NCBI GenBank assembly: GCA_019638495.1
Contig: JAHBTQ010000002.1
Coordinates: 62,001-126,000 of the forward strand
Reading direction: 5' to 3'
DNA: 64,000 nt
DNA from: Taibaiella sp.
GTDB lineage: Bacteria > Bacteroidota > Bacteroidia > Chitinophagales > Chitinophagaceae
Under the pieces are notes generated by a model, which saw only the letters and a list, made by a program, of their open reading frames with translations, was not told where the DNA came from and ran no database searches. The translations under genes were made by a program, and so were the position numbers. The number at the start of each line of letters is the position of its first letter. The stretch's first letter is position 1. This document shows, piece after piece, positions 30,141 to 41,556 of the stretch.

Positions 30141-33100
30141 ATGGCCAATATGCAAAAGAAAAATGCAGCAGGCAGGATAAATTTCGGTAAGCTGCACGAA
30201 GGGGCAGCAACGCCTGACCTCCTTGCCATCCAGCTACAGTCTTTCCAGGACTTTTTCCAGTTGGAAACCACACCTGACAAGCGAAACAACGAAGGTTTGT
30301 TCCGTGTGTTCAAGGAAAACTTTCCAATCACCGATACGAGGAACATCTTCGTACTGGAATTCCTGGATTACTTCATCGACCCGCCAAGGTACACCATCGA
30401 CGAGTGTATGGAGCGCGGTCTTACGTATTCAGTGCCACTGAAGGCTAAGCTGAAACTGAGCTGTAACGATGAGGAGCACGTAGACTTCGAAACTATCGTT
30501 CAGGACGTGTTTCTGGGTAACATCCCGTACATGACTCCACGCGGTACTTTCGTGATCAACGGGGCAGAGCGTGTAGTTGTTTCGCAGCTTCACCGTTCAC
30601 CTGGTGTGTTCTTCGGACAAAGCGTTCATCCGAACGGAACCAAGATATACAGTGCACGTGTAATCCCATTCAAGGGAGCATGGATGGAATTTGCAACTGA
30701 CATCAACAATGTCATGTATGCATACATCGACCGTAAGAAGAAATTCCCGGTTACTACGCTGCTTCGTGCCATCGGATATGAAACGGACAAGGATATCCTT
30801 GACCTGTTTGGTATGGCTGAGGAGGTGAAGGTGGACAAGAAGACGCTGGCTGACCATGTTGGTCGTCGCCTGGCGGCTCGTGTTCTCCGTAGCTGGACAG
30901 AGGACTTCGTGGATGAGGATACCGGCGAAGTTGTAACCATTGAGCGTAATGACGTGGTACTGGACCGCGACAGCGTTCTGGATGAAAGCAATGTGGAGCT
31001 GATACAGGAAATGGGTATCAAAACCGTCTTCCTGCAGAAGGAAGAGGTTAGCGGTGACTTCTCTATTATATATAATACCCTTAATAAAGATACTTCCAAC
31101 TCAGAATTGGAAGCGGTTCAGCATATATACCGTCAACTTCGTGGTTCTGACGCGCCGGATGATGAAACGGCTCGTGGCATTATCGAGAAGCTGTTCTTCA
31201 GCGATAAGCGTTATGACCTGGGAGAAGTTGGCCGTTATAAGATCAATCGCAAACTGGGACTTGACATTAACCTGAACACTAAGGTGCTTAGCAAGGAAGA
31301 TATCATCTCCATCATCAAGTACCTGGTGCGCCTCACGAATGGTAAAGCGGAAATCGATGACATAGATCACCTGAGCAACCGTCGTGTACGTACTGTAGGT
31401 GAGCAGCTTTTTGCTCAGTTCGGTGTGGGTCTGGCCCGTATGGCAAGGACGATCCGCGAGCGTATGAACGTTCGTGACAATGAGGTGTTTACGCCAATCG
31501 ACCTGATCAACGCGCGTACGCTTTCTTCGGTTATCAATTCATTCTTTGGTACTTCGCAGCTTTCACAGTTCCTGGACCAGACGAATCCGCTGAGCGAAAT
31601 AACGCACAAGCGTCGTATCTCCGCGCTCGGACCAGGTGGTCTAAGCCGTGAGCGCGCAGGCTTTGAGGTTCGTGACGTACACTACAGCCACTACGGTCGT
31701 CTTTGTACTATCGAAACGCCGGAAGGACCAAACATTGGTCTCATCTCCACGCTTTGCGTACATGCTCAGATCAATGATATGGGCTTCATCGAAACTCCAT
31801 ACCGAAAGGTGAAGGAGGGCAAGGTGGACCTTAAGACATATAAGTTCCTGAGTGCCGAAGAGGAGGACCTGGCAAAAATCGCCCAGGCAAACGTGCCACT
31901 TGATGAAAAAGGTAACTTTATAGAAGATAAGATCAAGTCGCGCCAAACGGGAGACTTCCCTATCCTGGAACCAGGTGAGGTGGAGTACATGGACGTGGCT
32001 CCTAACCAGATCGTGGGTCTTAGCGCATCACTGATTCCCTTCCTGGAGCATGATGACGCCAACCGCGCGCTGATGGGATCGAACATGCAACGCCAGGCAG
32101 TTCCGCTGATCGTGCCTCAGGTTCCGATCGTAGGTACCGGTCTGGAAGCGAAAGCTGCGCGTGACGCACGTATACAGATACATGCTGAGGGTGACGGTGT
32201 AATAGAATATGTAGATGCAGATCATATCCACGTTCGTTATGAGCGTGACGAGAAAGCGCGTCTTGTGTCGTTTGAAGATGACCTGAAGGTTTACACCCTT
32301 ACAAAGTATAAAAAGACCAACCAGAGCACAAGCATGACATTGCGTCCATGCGTGCGCAAAGGCCAGAAAGTGAAGGCGGGCGACTTCCTTACAGAGGGCT
32401 ATGCAACCCAGGATGGTGAGCTGGCGCTGGGTCGTAACCTAAAGGTGGCATTCATGCCATGGAAGGGTTACAACTTCGAGGATGCGATAGTGATCAATGA
32501 AAAAGTGGTTCGCGAAGACTGGTATACTTCAGTACACATTGACGAGTACGAACTTGAAGTTCGTGACACGAAGCTGGGTGAGGAAGAACTGACTCCGGAC
32601 ATACCGAACGTTTCTGAAGAGGCTACAAAAGACCTTGACGAGAATGGTATCATCCGAATCGGCGCTCATGTTAAGGAAGGCGACATCCTGATAGGCAAGA
32701 TCACTCCAAAGGGTGAGACTGACCCAACTCCGGAAGAAAAACTCCTTCGCGCGATATTTGGTGATAAAGCAGGTGACGCCAAAGATGCTTCACTGAAGGC
32801 ACCAAGCGGCACAGAGGGTATCGTTATCTCTAAGCAATTGTTCCAACGCGCCAAGAAAGACAAGAATTCCAAAGTGCGTGAAAAGGCACAGCTCGAAAAG
32901 ATAGACAAGGTACATGAGAAGAACCTTGAAGATCTGAAGACGTTCCTTTTTGAAAAGCTGGGTATCCTGCTTAAGGACAAGAACTCTGCAGGTATCACCA
33001 ACAACTTTGGTGAGACGGTACTGAGCAAGGGTGGCAAGTTCAACTCAAAAACGCTTGGTTCAATCGACTTCCAGAACGTGAACCCACTGGGCTGGACAGG

Positions 33101-33953
33101 TGATCAGGAAACTGACGAGCTGATCAACCAACTGTTGCATAACTATAATATCAAGTTCAACGAAGAACTGGGTCGCTACAAGCGTGAGAAGTTTAACCTG
33201 AGCATAGGTGACGAACTTCCTGCAGGTGTGTTGAAACTGGCTAAGGTATACCTCGCAAGTAAGCGTAAGCTGAAAGTGGGTGATAAGATGGCCGGACGCC
33301 ACGGAAACAAGGGTATCGTAGCGAAAATAGTTCGTGAAGAAGATATGCCGTTCCTGGAAGACGGAACACCGGTTGATGTGGTTCTGAACCCACTTGGTGT
33401 ACCATCGCGTATGAACCTTGGACAGATTTACGAAACTATCCTCGGTTGGGCAGGTGAAAAGCTAGGAGTGAAGTTTGCAACGCCGATCTTCGACGGTGCG
33501 TCGGTAGCTGAGATCGATGATCTGATAAACAAAGCAGGCTTGCCTGAATTTGGACACACATACCTGTATGATGGTGAAACAGGGGAGCGCTTCCACCAGA
33601 AGGCTACTGTTGGTATCATTTACGTGATCAAGCTGCACCACATGGTTGACGATAAGATGCACGCGCGTTCTATCGGGCCTTACAGTCTCATTACTCAGCA
33701 GCCGCTGGGTGGTAAGGCACAGTTTGGTGGTCAGCGTTTCGGTGAAATGGAAGTTTGGGCACTTGAGGCATACGGCGCTTCTAATATCCTGCAGGAACTT
33801 CTGACGATCAAGTCGGATGATATCGTGGGACGTGCGAAGACCTATGAAGCAATTGTGAAGGGCGACAACATACCGAAAGCGGGTATACCTGAGTCATTCA
33901 ACGTATTGGTGAACGAGCTTCGTGGCCTTGGTCTCGAACTTAAGTTCGACTAA
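30141..33953 (+). CDS. rpoB: DNA-directed RNA polymerase beta subunit
   Basis: A 1270-residue beta subunit of RNA polymerase, complete. Recognisable regions are the N-terminal [20 protein letters not shown], the rifampicin region with [20 protein letters not shown] followed by [20 protein letters not shown], the catalytic-core stretch [20 protein letters not shown] and the C-terminal clamp segment [20 protein letters not shown]. The rifampicin-binding residues appear wild type (DQTN, HKRR, LGPGG). The ATG at 30141 (second Met nine bases later) was chosen because the frame upstream has no similarity. It starts an operon with rpoC, 89 bases downstream. The genes for L10 and L7/L12 do not precede it here. 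Confidence 0.98.
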   Translation: MANMQKKNAAGRINFGKLHEGAATPDLLAIQLQSFQDFFQLETTPDKRNNEGLFRVFKENFPITDTRNIFVLEFLDYFIDPPRYTIDECMERGLTYSVPLKAKLKLSCNDEEHVDFETIVQDVFLGNIPYMTPRGTFVINGAERVVVSQLHRSPGVFFGQSVHPNGTKIYSARVIPFKGAWMEFATDINNVMYAYIDRKKKFPVTTLLRAIGYETDKDILDLFGMAEEVKVDKKTLADHVGRRLAARVLRSWTEDFVDEDTGEVVTIERNDVVLDRDSVLDESNVELIQEMGIKTVFLQKEEVSGDFSIIYNTLNKDTSNSELEAVQHIYRQLRGSDAPDDETARGIIEKLFFSDKRYDLGEVGRYKINRKLGLDINLNTKVLSKEDIISIIKYLVRLTNGKAEIDDIDHLSNRRVRTVGEQLFAQFGVGLARMARTIRERMNVRDNEVFTPIDLINARTLSSVINSFFGTSQLSQFLDQTNPLSEITHKRRISALGPGGLSRERAGFEVRDVHYSHYGRLCTIETPEGPNIGLISTLCVHAQINDMGFIETPYRKVKEGKVDLKTYKFLSAEEEDLAKIAQANVPLDEKGNFIEDKIKSRQTGDFPILEPGEVEYMDVAPNQIVGLSASLIPFLEHDDANRALMGSNMQRQAVPLIVPQVPIVGTGLEAKAARDARIQIHAEGDGVIEYVDADHIHVRYERDEKARLVSFEDDLKVYTLTKYKKTNQSTSMTLRPCVRKGQKVKAGDFLTEGYATQDGELALGRNLKVAFMPWKGYNFEDAIVINEKVVREDWYTSVHIDEYELEVRDTKLGEEELTPDIPNVSEEATKDLDENGIIRIGAHVKEGDILIGKITPKGETDPTPEEKLLRAIFGDKAGDAKDASLKAPSGTEGIVISKQLFQRAKKDKNSKVREKAQLEKIDKVHEKNLEDLKTFLFEKLGILLKDKNSAGITNNFGETVLSKGGKFNSKTLGSIDFQNVNPLGWTGDQETDELINQLLHNYNIKFNEELGRYKREKFNLSIGDELPAGVLKLAKVYLASKRKLKVGDKMAGRHGNKGIVAKIVREEDMPFLEDGTPVDVVLNPLGVPSRMNLGQIYETILGWAGEKLGVKFATPIFDGASVAEIDDLINKAGLPEFGHTYLYDGETGERFHQKATVGIIYVIKLHHMVDDKMHARSIGPYSLITQQPLGGKAQFGGQRFGEMEVWALEAYGASNILQELLTIKSDDIVGRAKTYEAIVKGDNIPKAGIPESFNVLVNELRGLGLELKFD

Positions 33954-34003
33954 TAGTGGTGCGTCAGTAATCGAGAATTGTAACTAACAAAAATTTCATA
34001 ACG

Positions 34004-34027
34004 CCGGTTCGTGGTGACACGAACCGG
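34004..34027 (+). promoter_or_regulatory. Hairpin in the rpoB-rpoC intergenic region
   Basis: A perfect 10-bp stem, CCGGTTCGTG with CACGAACCGG, capped by GTGA, a GNRA-type tetraloop. It lies 16 bases before the rpoC start and has no T-run, so it is unlikely to be a terminator. It may be an RNase III or stability element, or a protein-binding site that tunes rpoC relative to rpoB. Confidence 0.6.
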
Positions 34028-34042
34028 TCAAAGAAAATAAAA

Positions 34043-37000
34043 ATGGCAATAAAGAAAGATAGCCGCCCAAGAGCTGGATTTGGTAAAATCACCATCAGCC
34101 TGGCATCTCCGGATACTATTCTTGACCGCTCTTACGGAGAGGTGTTGAAGCCGGAAACAATTAACTATCGTACGTACAAGCCTGAGCGTGATGGTTTGTT
34201 CTGCGAAAAGATATTCGGACCTGTAAAGGATTACGAATGTTATTGCGGTAAGTACAAACGTATCCGTTATAAGGGTATCGTGTGCGATCGTTGCGGTGTA
34301 GAAGTAACTGAAAAGAAAGTACGTCGTGAGCGCCTCGGTCACATTAAGCTGGTGGTGCCTATCGTGCATATCTGGTACTTTAAGAGCCTTCCAAACAAGA
34401 TCGGCTACCTGCTGGGTGTTAGCTCTAAAAAGATGGAAAGCATTGTTTACTACGAACGCTATGTAGTAGTACAGGCAGGTGAAGCAGAAGAAATGATCCG
34501 TACCAAGCTGAACCTTAAGGATAGCGAGTCTACGCATCAGCAATTGCTTACGGAAGACGAATACCTGGAGATACTTGACGGTCTGTCAAAAGAAAACCAA
34601 TATTTGCCAGACGAAGACGGTAACAAGTTCATAGCTAAGATGGGTGCAGAGGCAGTGCAAATGCTGCTAGCTCGTATTGACCTGGATAAGCTGTCTTATG
34701 ATCTGCGTAATGCGGCTGCAAATGAAACATCGCAACAGCGTAAGCAAGAAGCCCTGAAGCGCCTGAGCGTAGTTGAAGCATTCCGTGATGCAAATACACG
34801 TATCGAAAACCGCCTTGAGTGGATGGTAATGCAGTACATCCCGGTTATTCCACCGGAACTGCGTCCACTCGTTCCGCTTGATGGTGGCCGTTTTGCGTCA
34901 TCAGACCTGAATGACCTTTACCGTCGCGTAATTATCCGTAACAACCGTCTGAAGCGTCTTATCGAGATCAAGGCACCTGAGGTGATCCTTCGTAACGAGA
35001 AGCGTATGCTACAGGAAGCTGTTGACTCTCTGTTTGACAACAGCCGTAAGTCGAATGCGGTGAAGGCAGAAGGTGGACGCGCACTGAAATCACTTTCAGA
35101 CGTGTTGAAAGGTAAGCAGGGGCGTTTCCGTCAGAACCTCCTGGGTAAGCGTGTTGACTATTCCGGTCGTTCGGTTATCGTGGTGGGGCCTGAAATGAAA
35201 CTCCACGAATGCGGCCTTCCAAAGGACATGGCTGCGGAGCTTTTCAAACCATTTATTATCCGTAAGCTTATTGAAAGGGGTATAGTAAAGACGGTAAAGA
35301 GCGCTAAGAAACTAGTAGAGCGCAAAGAAGCCGTTGTTTGGGACATCCTTGAGAACGTTCTGAAAGGTCACCCGATCCTTCTGAACCGTGCCCCAACGCT
35401 CCACAGGCTTTCAATCCAGGCATTCCAGCCGAAGCTAATTGAAGGTAAGGCGATACAACTTCACCCACTTGTATGTTCTGCGTTCAACGCCGACTTCGAT
35501 GGTGACCAGATGGCCGTTCACGTACCGTTGAGCAACGGAGCGATAGTTGAAGCCCAGATATTGATGCTTGCATCGCACAACATCCTGAACCCTCAGAATG
35601 GTACGCCGATCACTCTTCCATCTCAGGACATGGTACTCGGACTTTACTACATCTCTAAGGGTAAGAAATCAACCGATACTGAAAAGGTAAAAGGCGAAAA
35701 CAAAGCTTATTACAGCACAGAAGAGGTTATTATTGCGCACAACGAAGGCCGTGCAGACCTGCACGCTCATATTAAGGTGCGTGCAAATGTTCGTGAAGCA
35801 GACGGCACGATGGTAAATAAGCTGGTAGACACAACAGTTGGTCGTGTTCTTTTCAACCAGTTTGTACCTAAAGAAAATGGTTTTGTGAATGCTCTTCTGA
35901 CCAAGAAGTCTCTGCGTGAGATCATCGGCCAGATCCTGAAAAACACAAACATTCCGAAAACTGTACAGTTCCTTGATGATATCAAGACCCTCGGTTTCCG
36001 TACGGCCTTCCGTGGTGGTCTGTCGTTTAACATTAAGGACCTTACCGTTCCTGATGTGAAGGAGCAACTGGTGCAGAACGCCCAGGTAGAGGTTGACGAA
36101 ATTTGGGACAACTATAACATGGGTCTCATCACCAACAACGAACGTTACAACCAGGTGATCGACGTATGGTCTCGCGTGGATACGCGTGTAACTGAAACGT
36201 TGATCCGCGAGATGGCAGCAGACAAGCAGGGCTTCAACTCTGTGTACATGATGCTTGATTCTGGTGCTCGTGGTAGCAAGCAGCAGGTTAAGCAGCTTGC
36301 CGGCCTCAGGGGACTGATGGCGAAACCACGTCGTAGTGGATCTTCAGGTTCAGAAATCATTGAAAACCCGATCCTTTCAAACTTCAAGGTAGGTCTGAAC
36401 GTATTGGAGTACTTCATCTCTACCCACGGTGCGCGTAAAGGTCTTGCGGATACCGCCCTTAAAACAGCGGATGCGGGTTACCTGACGCGTCGTCTGGTGG
36501 ATGTGGCACAGGATGTGGTTATCACTACAGAAGATTGCGGAACACTTCGTGGCATCGCAACTTCGGCGCTGAAAGACAATGAAGAAATAGTAGAGCCTCT
36601 ATACGACCGTATACTTGGCCGTACTTCTCTGCATGATATATATGATCCACTCAATGATGAACTGATTGCGTCTGCAGGTGATGAGATTACGGAAGATGTC
36701 GCCCAGCGTATTGAGGAAAGCCCGATAGATGTAGTTGAAATTCGTTCGGTGCTTACTTGCGAAAGCCGTCGTGGTGTGTGTGCTAAGTGTTATGGCAAGA
36801 ACCTTGCAACAGGCTATATGGCACAGAAGGGTGATGCTGTTGGTATCATCGCTGCACAGTCCATCGGTGAGCCGGGTACACAGCTTACACTTCGTACCTT
36901 CCACGTTGGTGGTGTGGCTGGTTCATCAGCTATTGAATCGCAGCTCGTTGCGCGGTTCGATGGAACTATCCAGTTCGACGGTCTGCGTACCACTAAGAAC

Positions 37001-38365
37001 AAGGATGCTGAAGGCGAAGATCAGGTAATCGTTATCGGCCGTACCGGTGAGGTGCGTATCGTAGACGTTGCCAATGATCGCTTGCTTATCACCAACAACA
37101 TCCCTTATGGTTCGATACTTAAGGTGTCAAACGGTAAGAAGGTGGCGAAGGGTGATGTGATCTGTACATGGGATCCGTTCAACGCCGTTATCATTTCTGA
37201 AATACAGGGTAGGGTAAGGTTTGAGAACGTTATCGAGGGTGTTACTTACCGTGAGGAAGCCGATGAGCAGACAGGTCACCGTGAGCGCGTTGTAATTGAA
37301 ACCAAAGACAAGACCAAGATACCTGCGATACATATCGATGGCAAAGAGCACAAGATGTACAACCTGCCGGTTGGTTCGCACATCATCGTTGAGCCTGACC
37401 AGGAAGTAAACAATGGCCAGGTACTCGTTAAGATACCTCGTGTGATGGGTCGTAGCCGAGATATCACCGGTGGTCTTCCACGAGTAACTGAGCTTTTTGA
37501 AGCACGTAACCCAAGCAACCCTGCGGTTGTCGCCGAAATAGACGGTGTTGTTACATTCGGTAATGTGAAGCGTGGTAACAGGGAAATAACTGTAGAAAGT
37601 CGCGAGGGGCTGGTTAAGAAGTACCTCGTGCCGCTGACGCGCCACATCATGGTGCAGGATGGTGACTTTGTGAAGGCGGGTAACGCACTGTCTGACGGTG
37701 CAACTACGCCGAGCGATATCCTTGCTATCAAGGGACCATTTGCGGTGCAGGAATACCTGGTAAATGAAATTCAGGAAGTATATCGCCTACAGGGTGTGAA
37801 GATCAATGACAAGCACATTGAGGTGATAGTACGCCAGATGATGCGTAAGGTGAATATCGTGGATCCGGGTGATACAAAGTTCCTTGAAGAAGATACAGTA
37901 GATAAGTTTGAGTTTATGGACGAAAACGACTGGATCTATGACAAGAAGGTAGTAGTGGAAGCAGGTGACTCAGAAACACTTCATCCGGGCCAGATCGTTA
38001 CGATCCGCGAGGTGCGCGAAGAAAACAGTGCGCTGCGTCGTGCCGACAAGAAGCTAGTTGAGTACCGTGATGCTAACCCGGCCACATCATCACCGATGCT
38101 GTTGGGTATCACTAAGGCGTCTCTGGGTACACAGAGCTGGATATCTGCTGCTTCGTTCCAGGAAACTACGAAGGTGCTTTCGCAGGCCGCTATCAACGGT
38201 AAGATGGATGCACTTATGGGTCTGAAAGAAAACGTTATCACCGGTAACCTGATTCCTGCAGGTACAGGTATGCGCGACTTCGATGACCTGGTAGTTGGTT
38301 CTAAAGAAGAGTTTGAACTGCTGATGGCAAATCGTGATGTCCTTCAGTTTGACGACGAAGAATAG
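34043..38365 (+). CDS. rpoC: DNA-directed RNA polymerase beta' subunit
   Basis: A 1440-residue beta' subunit, close to the usual Bacteroidota length. The N-terminal zinc ribbon [20 protein letters not shown] (about 66-88), the active-site loop NADFDGDQM with the catalytic Asp triad (about 482-490), the trigger-loop region [10 protein letters not shown]...[16 protein letters not shown], and the second zinc site [13 protein letters not shown] are all present. The C-terminus ends in an acidic DVLQFDDEE. It transcribes all genes together with rpoB, alpha and omega. The start is the ATG at 34043, 16 bases after a strong hairpin. A terminator follows at 38400. Confidence 0.98.
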   Translation: MAIKKDSRPRAGFGKITISLASPDTILDRSYGEVLKPETINYRTYKPERDGLFCEKIFGPVKDYECYCGKYKRIRYKGIVCDRCGVEVTEKKVRRERLGHIKLVVPIVHIWYFKSLPNKIGYLLGVSSKKMESIVYYERYVVVQAGEAEEMIRTKLNLKDSESTHQQLLTEDEYLEILDGLSKENQYLPDEDGNKFIAKMGAEAVQMLLARIDLDKLSYDLRNAAANETSQQRKQEALKRLSVVEAFRDANTRIENRLEWMVMQYIPVIPPELRPLVPLDGGRFASSDLNDLYRRVIIRNNRLKRLIEIKAPEVILRNEKRMLQEAVDSLFDNSRKSNAVKAEGGRALKSLSDVLKGKQGRFRQNLLGKRVDYSGRSVIVVGPEMKLHECGLPKDMAAELFKPFIIRKLIERGIVKTVKSAKKLVERKEAVVWDILENVLKGHPILLNRAPTLHRLSIQAFQPKLIEGKAIQLHPLVCSAFNADFDGDQMAVHVPLSNGAIVEAQILMLASHNILNPQNGTPITLPSQDMVLGLYYISKGKKSTDTEKVKGENKAYYSTEEVIIAHNEGRADLHAHIKVRANVREADGTMVNKLVDTTVGRVLFNQFVPKENGFVNALLTKKSLREIIGQILKNTNIPKTVQFLDDIKTLGFRTAFRGGLSFNIKDLTVPDVKEQLVQNAQVEVDEIWDNYNMGLITNNERYNQVIDVWSRVDTRVTETLIREMAADKQGFNSVYMMLDSGARGSKQQVKQLAGLRGLMAKPRRSGSSGSEIIENPILSNFKVGLNVLEYFISTHGARKGLADTALKTADAGYLTRRLVDVAQDVVITTEDCGTLRGIATSALKDNEEIVEPLYDRILGRTSLHDIYDPLNDELIASAGDEITEDVAQRIEESPIDVVEIRSVLTCESRRGVCAKCYGKNLATGYMAQKGDAVGIIAAQSIGEPGTQLTLRTFHVGGVAGSSAIESQLVARFDGTIQFDGLRTTKNKDAEGEDQVIVIGRTGEVRIVDVANDRLLITNNIPYGSILKVSNGKKVAKGDVICTWDPFNAVIISEIQGRVRFENVIEGVTYREEADEQTGHRERVVIETKDKTKIPAIHIDGKEHKMYNLPVGSHIIVEPDQEVNNGQVLVKIPRVMGRSRDITGGLPRVTELFEARNPSNPAVVAEIDGVVTFGNVKRGNREITVESREGLVKKYLVPLTRHIMVQDGDFVKAGNALSDGATTPSDILAIKGPFAVQEYLVNEIQEVYRLQGVKINDKHIEVIVRQMMRKVNIVDPGDTKFLEEDTVDKFEFMDENDWIYDKKVVVEAGDSETLHPGQIVTIREVREENSALRRADKKLVEYRDANPATSSPMLLGITKASLGTQSWISAASFQETTKVLSQAAINGKMDALMGLKENVITGNLIPAGTGMRDFDDLVVGSKEEFELLMANRDVLQFDDEE

Positions 38366-38399
38366 TAACGGTTACAATGCTAATAGTATAGAAGAAAAA

Positions 38400-38426
38400 G
38401 GGTCGCTAAATGCGACCCATTTTTTT
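38400..38426 (+). terminator. Intrinsic terminator of the rpoBC operon
   Basis: A 7-bp stem GGGTCGC/GCGACCC with a TAAAT loop, followed by A and seven T residues, 34 bases after the rpoC stop. Confidence 0.9.
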
Positions 38427-38559
38427 GTGGATTTGTACTTACCGCCCTCCCTTTTTTTACTTTTAGCTGTCTGTATCTGCTATATTATCTTATACCGAAC
38501 TATATTTAGCTAAGACAAGGAAATAATTGGAACAAAATTCACTACCGTTATCAAAAAGC

Positions 38560-41163
38560 ATGGCTAAAGGTTATCCCAATTTGCCCGTTTGGGTAGCCAC
38601 AATATTGGGTTCCATTATGCTGGCATTGGGTGCAGGCTATGCAGTTCAGGTTATCTATGATCCGGATATCCCGGCGCTTTCTGCCAAAGCTACAGAGCTG
38701 TTGATCGGGGCAGTTGCCACGCGGCCGGAACCGGTAGAGGCAATGGTAACCAGGGTGTGTATTCTTGTTTTTGGGGTTTCTATACCCTTGCTATTCGTAA
38801 TGTTTTCACGGGCACGCAACTCATTGCGGGAAATGACGCTTGTACATGTCGCCTGCATAGTCGCGGCGCTGGTTGCTATACTACTTTTGTTTGTAGATTT
38901 TGGAGCAGTAAATCCTTTTTCGCAGGGGAGTGGCGAAGCAATACAAAACGAAAGAGATAGGATAGCTGCAAGCAATTTTGATTTCTTTTTCAGCGGTTTC
39001 TTTCTGGGCCGTTTCCTGATTTTCTACATCATACTCGTGGTGCCGGCAATCGCAACATTCTTTTTTGTCGGTGTCAGAAATAAAGGGTGGGATAGATCGA
39101 CGGCTTACAGTCGTTTGGCGAGGAGTATTGGTTATTCTATTACAGGAGTGCTATTGTTGGCCGTGTTCATTATGAACACTTATGTATTCCCCTATACCTA
39201 CGAGAATGCTTTTGACTTTGACACGGTATATTACTCTATGACACAGGTTTTTGCCGGTACTCCTATGCTGGTAAACGACTTTACAAATACTTACGGATTG
39301 TACCCCCATTTCCTGGCTCCGCTTTTTCATCTGATCGGGCTTAGCATACTAAAGTTCTCCGGAGTCATGGCCACGATGGTGGTGGTGTCATTCCTGCTTA
39401 ACCTGCTTGTACTTCGCCGGCTCGTTGCCGACCCTGTCATTCTTTTTCTTGGTTTCGTTACGCTGCTTTTCTTCCCCTACCTGGATGCGAAAATGGCTAT
39501 CCCTTTCGATTCCTATTTCGCTATGTACCCCATTCGATATGTGCTGCCAGCCGCGCTACTCTTCCTGGCGCTTCGATATTTTGAACGGGGAGGACAGGCT
39601 CTTTATTTCACGATTTTCATGTTCCTTGGTTTTGGAATACTCTGGAACCCGGAAATGGGACTTATTTGTCTGGTAGCGTGGACAGCCACAATTGTATATC
39701 GGGATGTATGGACGGAGGACCCGAGAGCGTTTAGGAAAGCCGTTTTGCATCTACTTATGGCGGCGGCTTCTGTTGCCGTTACTTCTTTATTGTATTCGGT
39801 AGTTGTTCGCACTGTATATGGTTCGTGGCCCGACCTTGCTTTGCTTTTCCGAACCATGAGGGTTTTCGGAGAGCTGGGGTTCAACATGCTTCCCATGAGG
39901 CTTGTCCATCCGTGGAATCTGGTGGCATTACTCCTTGTAGTTGGCTATTTATACAGCGTGTCTGTGCGGCGGGGAGCAGTGACAACGAAAAGCCTTATGG
40001 TATTCCTGCTTACGATGATAGGATTGGGCTTTTTTCTTTACTTCCAGGGGCGCAGTCATAACTGGTCATTTTCGTCCTCGTCGGGATATGCCATAATGCT
40101 ATTGGTGATACTAGGTGACGAATTGTGGAGCCTTACGAAAAAGCAGAGGCACCTGGCACTCGATGTGCTATTTGTGGGCTTTCTCCTGGTCATTTCTTTT
40201 TCCTTGCCGGAGGTGATCTATGGCGCGCCCACAATAGCCAGCCTCGCATTCCCGGAAGAGACAAAGACAAAGAGGGCGGAGTACCAACAAATGATAGAAG
40301 GCAATCGCCGGTTTATTAATGACAACACCTCGGAACATGAGAAGATGCTCATACTTACCGGTGCGCCAAGACAGGGACTTTACTTTGATGGAGGCAAGCG
40401 GGTGTCTGCCTTTAATCCCACAACAATGGAAATGTTTTTCAACAGTTCCATCCCACAGTTAGAGCGGGTGGTAAGGGAGGGCCCCGGAAAAATATTCATT
40501 GAAGGAGCAGACTGCAGGTACGGTTACTTACTGAAGCCGTTACTTGTATTGTCGGCAAATTACGAGGCGTTTGCTAAGAATGGAAATATGATGTTGATGC
40601 AGAAACGGAGCGAATTGCCTGCAATGTCTTATTTGAACAGGAGTGAGGGGGTAATTTTCCACAGGAAGTACCGGGACGATGCAGCATCGACCGATGCGCG
40701 CATACGGGATGCTATGGGCAATGATCCCGTGACACCGGATTCGGCTTTTTCTGTTGAGATACTTTTTAAGGCTTCACAGCAGGTTTGTCCTACGGCAGCT
40801 CTTATTTGTAACATTGCCGATAGCAGTGGGTTTCTTGTCGAGTCCAGAACGGATGAAAATCTCTATTACTTTGGGATAAATGGAGACGGTATGGAAGGAC
40901 GAATAGACAATAACGGCTGGGTTTATTGTGTCATGAATATCTTTCCCAACCGGATGGAGCTCTATATGAATGGGCAAAAGAAAGGCGCACGTATGCTTAC
41001 CCACAGTTATCGTCAGTCTAAAGAAAAGCTGCGCATAGGTGCTAAAAATCCGAATGCAGTTGCATTCTTTATGGGAACTATTGCCGAGGTGGCAATAGTT
41101 AACCGGCCACTTCCTGAAGCTGAGGTTGCAGCCATTTTCTCTATGATGGGAACGATGCAATAA
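38560..41163 (+). CDS. Polytopic membrane protein with C-terminal LamG-like domain
   Basis: An 867-residue protein. Residues ~10-560 hold about a dozen hydrophobic segments (for example WVATILGSIMLALGAGYAVQ, LVHVACIVAALVAILLLFVD and LFLALRYFERGG) with long loops. Residues ~730-867 resemble a concanavalin-like LamG lectin domain: SVEILFKASQQVCPTAALIC, GWVYCVMNIFPNRMELYMNG and MGTIAEVAIVNRPLPEAEVA, the last being the usual closing helix. The two parts suggest a membrane-embedded enzyme or transporter with a periplasmic carbohydrate- or protein-binding domain. The membrane part recalls GT-C type glycosyltransferases, but no conserved acidic motif was identified. The ATG at 38560 is used; a TTG lies eleven codons upstream. 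Function unknown. Confidence 0.75.
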   Translation: MAKGYPNLPVWVATILGSIMLALGAGYAVQVIYDPDIPALSAKATELLIGAVATRPEPVEAMVTRVCILVFGVSIPLLFVMFSRARNSLREMTLVHVACIVAALVAILLLFVDFGAVNPFSQGSGEAIQNERDRIAASNFDFFFSGFFLGRFLIFYIILVVPAIATFFFVGVRNKGWDRSTAYSRLARSIGYSITGVLLLAVFIMNTYVFPYTYENAFDFDTVYYSMTQVFAGTPMLVNDFTNTYGLYPHFLAPLFHLIGLSILKFSGVMATMVVVSFLLNLLVLRRLVADPVILFLGFVTLLFFPYLDAKMAIPFDSYFAMYPIRYVLPAALLFLALRYFERGGQALYFTIFMFLGFGILWNPEMGLICLVAWTATIVYRDVWTEDPRAFRKAVLHLLMAAASVAVTSLLYSVVVRTVYGSWPDLALLFRTMRVFGELGFNMLPMRLVHPWNLVALLLVVGYLYSVSVRRGAVTTKSLMVFLLTMIGLGFFLYFQGRSHNWSFSSSSGYAIMLLVILGDELWSLTKKQRHLALDVLFVGFLLVISFSLPEVIYGAPTIASLAFPEETKTKRAEYQQMIEGNRRFINDNTSEHEKMLILTGAPRQGLYFDGGKRVSAFNPTTMEMFFNSSIPQLERVVREGPGKIFIEGADCRYGYLLKPLLVLSANYEAFAKNGNMMLMQKRSELPAMSYLNRSEGVIFHRKYRDDAASTDARIRDAMGNDPVTPDSAFSVEILFKASQQVCPTAALICNIADSSGFLVESRTDENLYYFGINGDGMEGRIDNNGWVYCVMNIFPNRMELYMNGQKKGARMLTHSYRQSKEKLRIGAKNPNAVAFFMGTIAEVAIVNRPLPEAEVAAIFSMMGTMQ

Positions 41164-41209
41164 TCTCCGGGTAAGGTTTTCGTAACTTAGTTTTCAAAAC
41201 AGCAGCGAA

Positions 41210-41485
41210 ATGGATTTCTGGCATTATCATGGCATATTTTTCCTACTAGGCGTTACGTTCTTTCCGCGAATAACGACGCTGTTTTTTTCGACCGTTACTT
41301 TCGGGCCACTGGCTATCATTGGTTGGATATTTACACCGCATCTACTGGTGGCGGTGTACGCAACTACATACTATTGGCATAGCAACCCGTTGCTGTGTGT
41401 TATTTCGTGGTTTGTAGCCATCGGAGGCACTGGCGGTGAAGGGGCCGTGGCTCGAAAGCGGTTCAGAAGAAAGGAAAGTTACTGA
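41210..41485 (+). CDS. Small membrane protein of unknown function
   Basis: A 91-residue protein with two strong hydrophobic segments: FFLLGVTFFPRITTLFFSTV and, after FGPLAIIGWIFTPHLLVAVY, a second near LCVISWFVAIGGTG. The N-terminal MDFWHYHGIFFL and the PRITTL stretch recur in small membrane proteins seen in several phyla. A basic C-terminal tail (KRFRRKE) should face the cytoplasm. Function is unknown. It starts 46 bases after the LamG membrane protein and may be co-transcribed with it. Confidence 0.78.
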   Translation: MDFWHYHGIFFLLGVTFFPRITTLFFSTVTFGPLAIIGWIFTPHLLVAVYATTYYWHSNPLLCVISWFVAIGGTGGEGAVARKRFRRKESY

Positions 41486-41556
41486 TCGTTTCGGAACGTG
41501 TTTATCGTATTGGCCCGTTCTTTGAATTGATGCAGTGGCTGTAACCCGGCCGAAGC

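Noticed and set aside
34028..34543. Antisense frame of 171 codons opposite the start of rpoC
   Set aside because: A shadow of the conserved N-terminus of rpoC; no ribosome-binding region or family.
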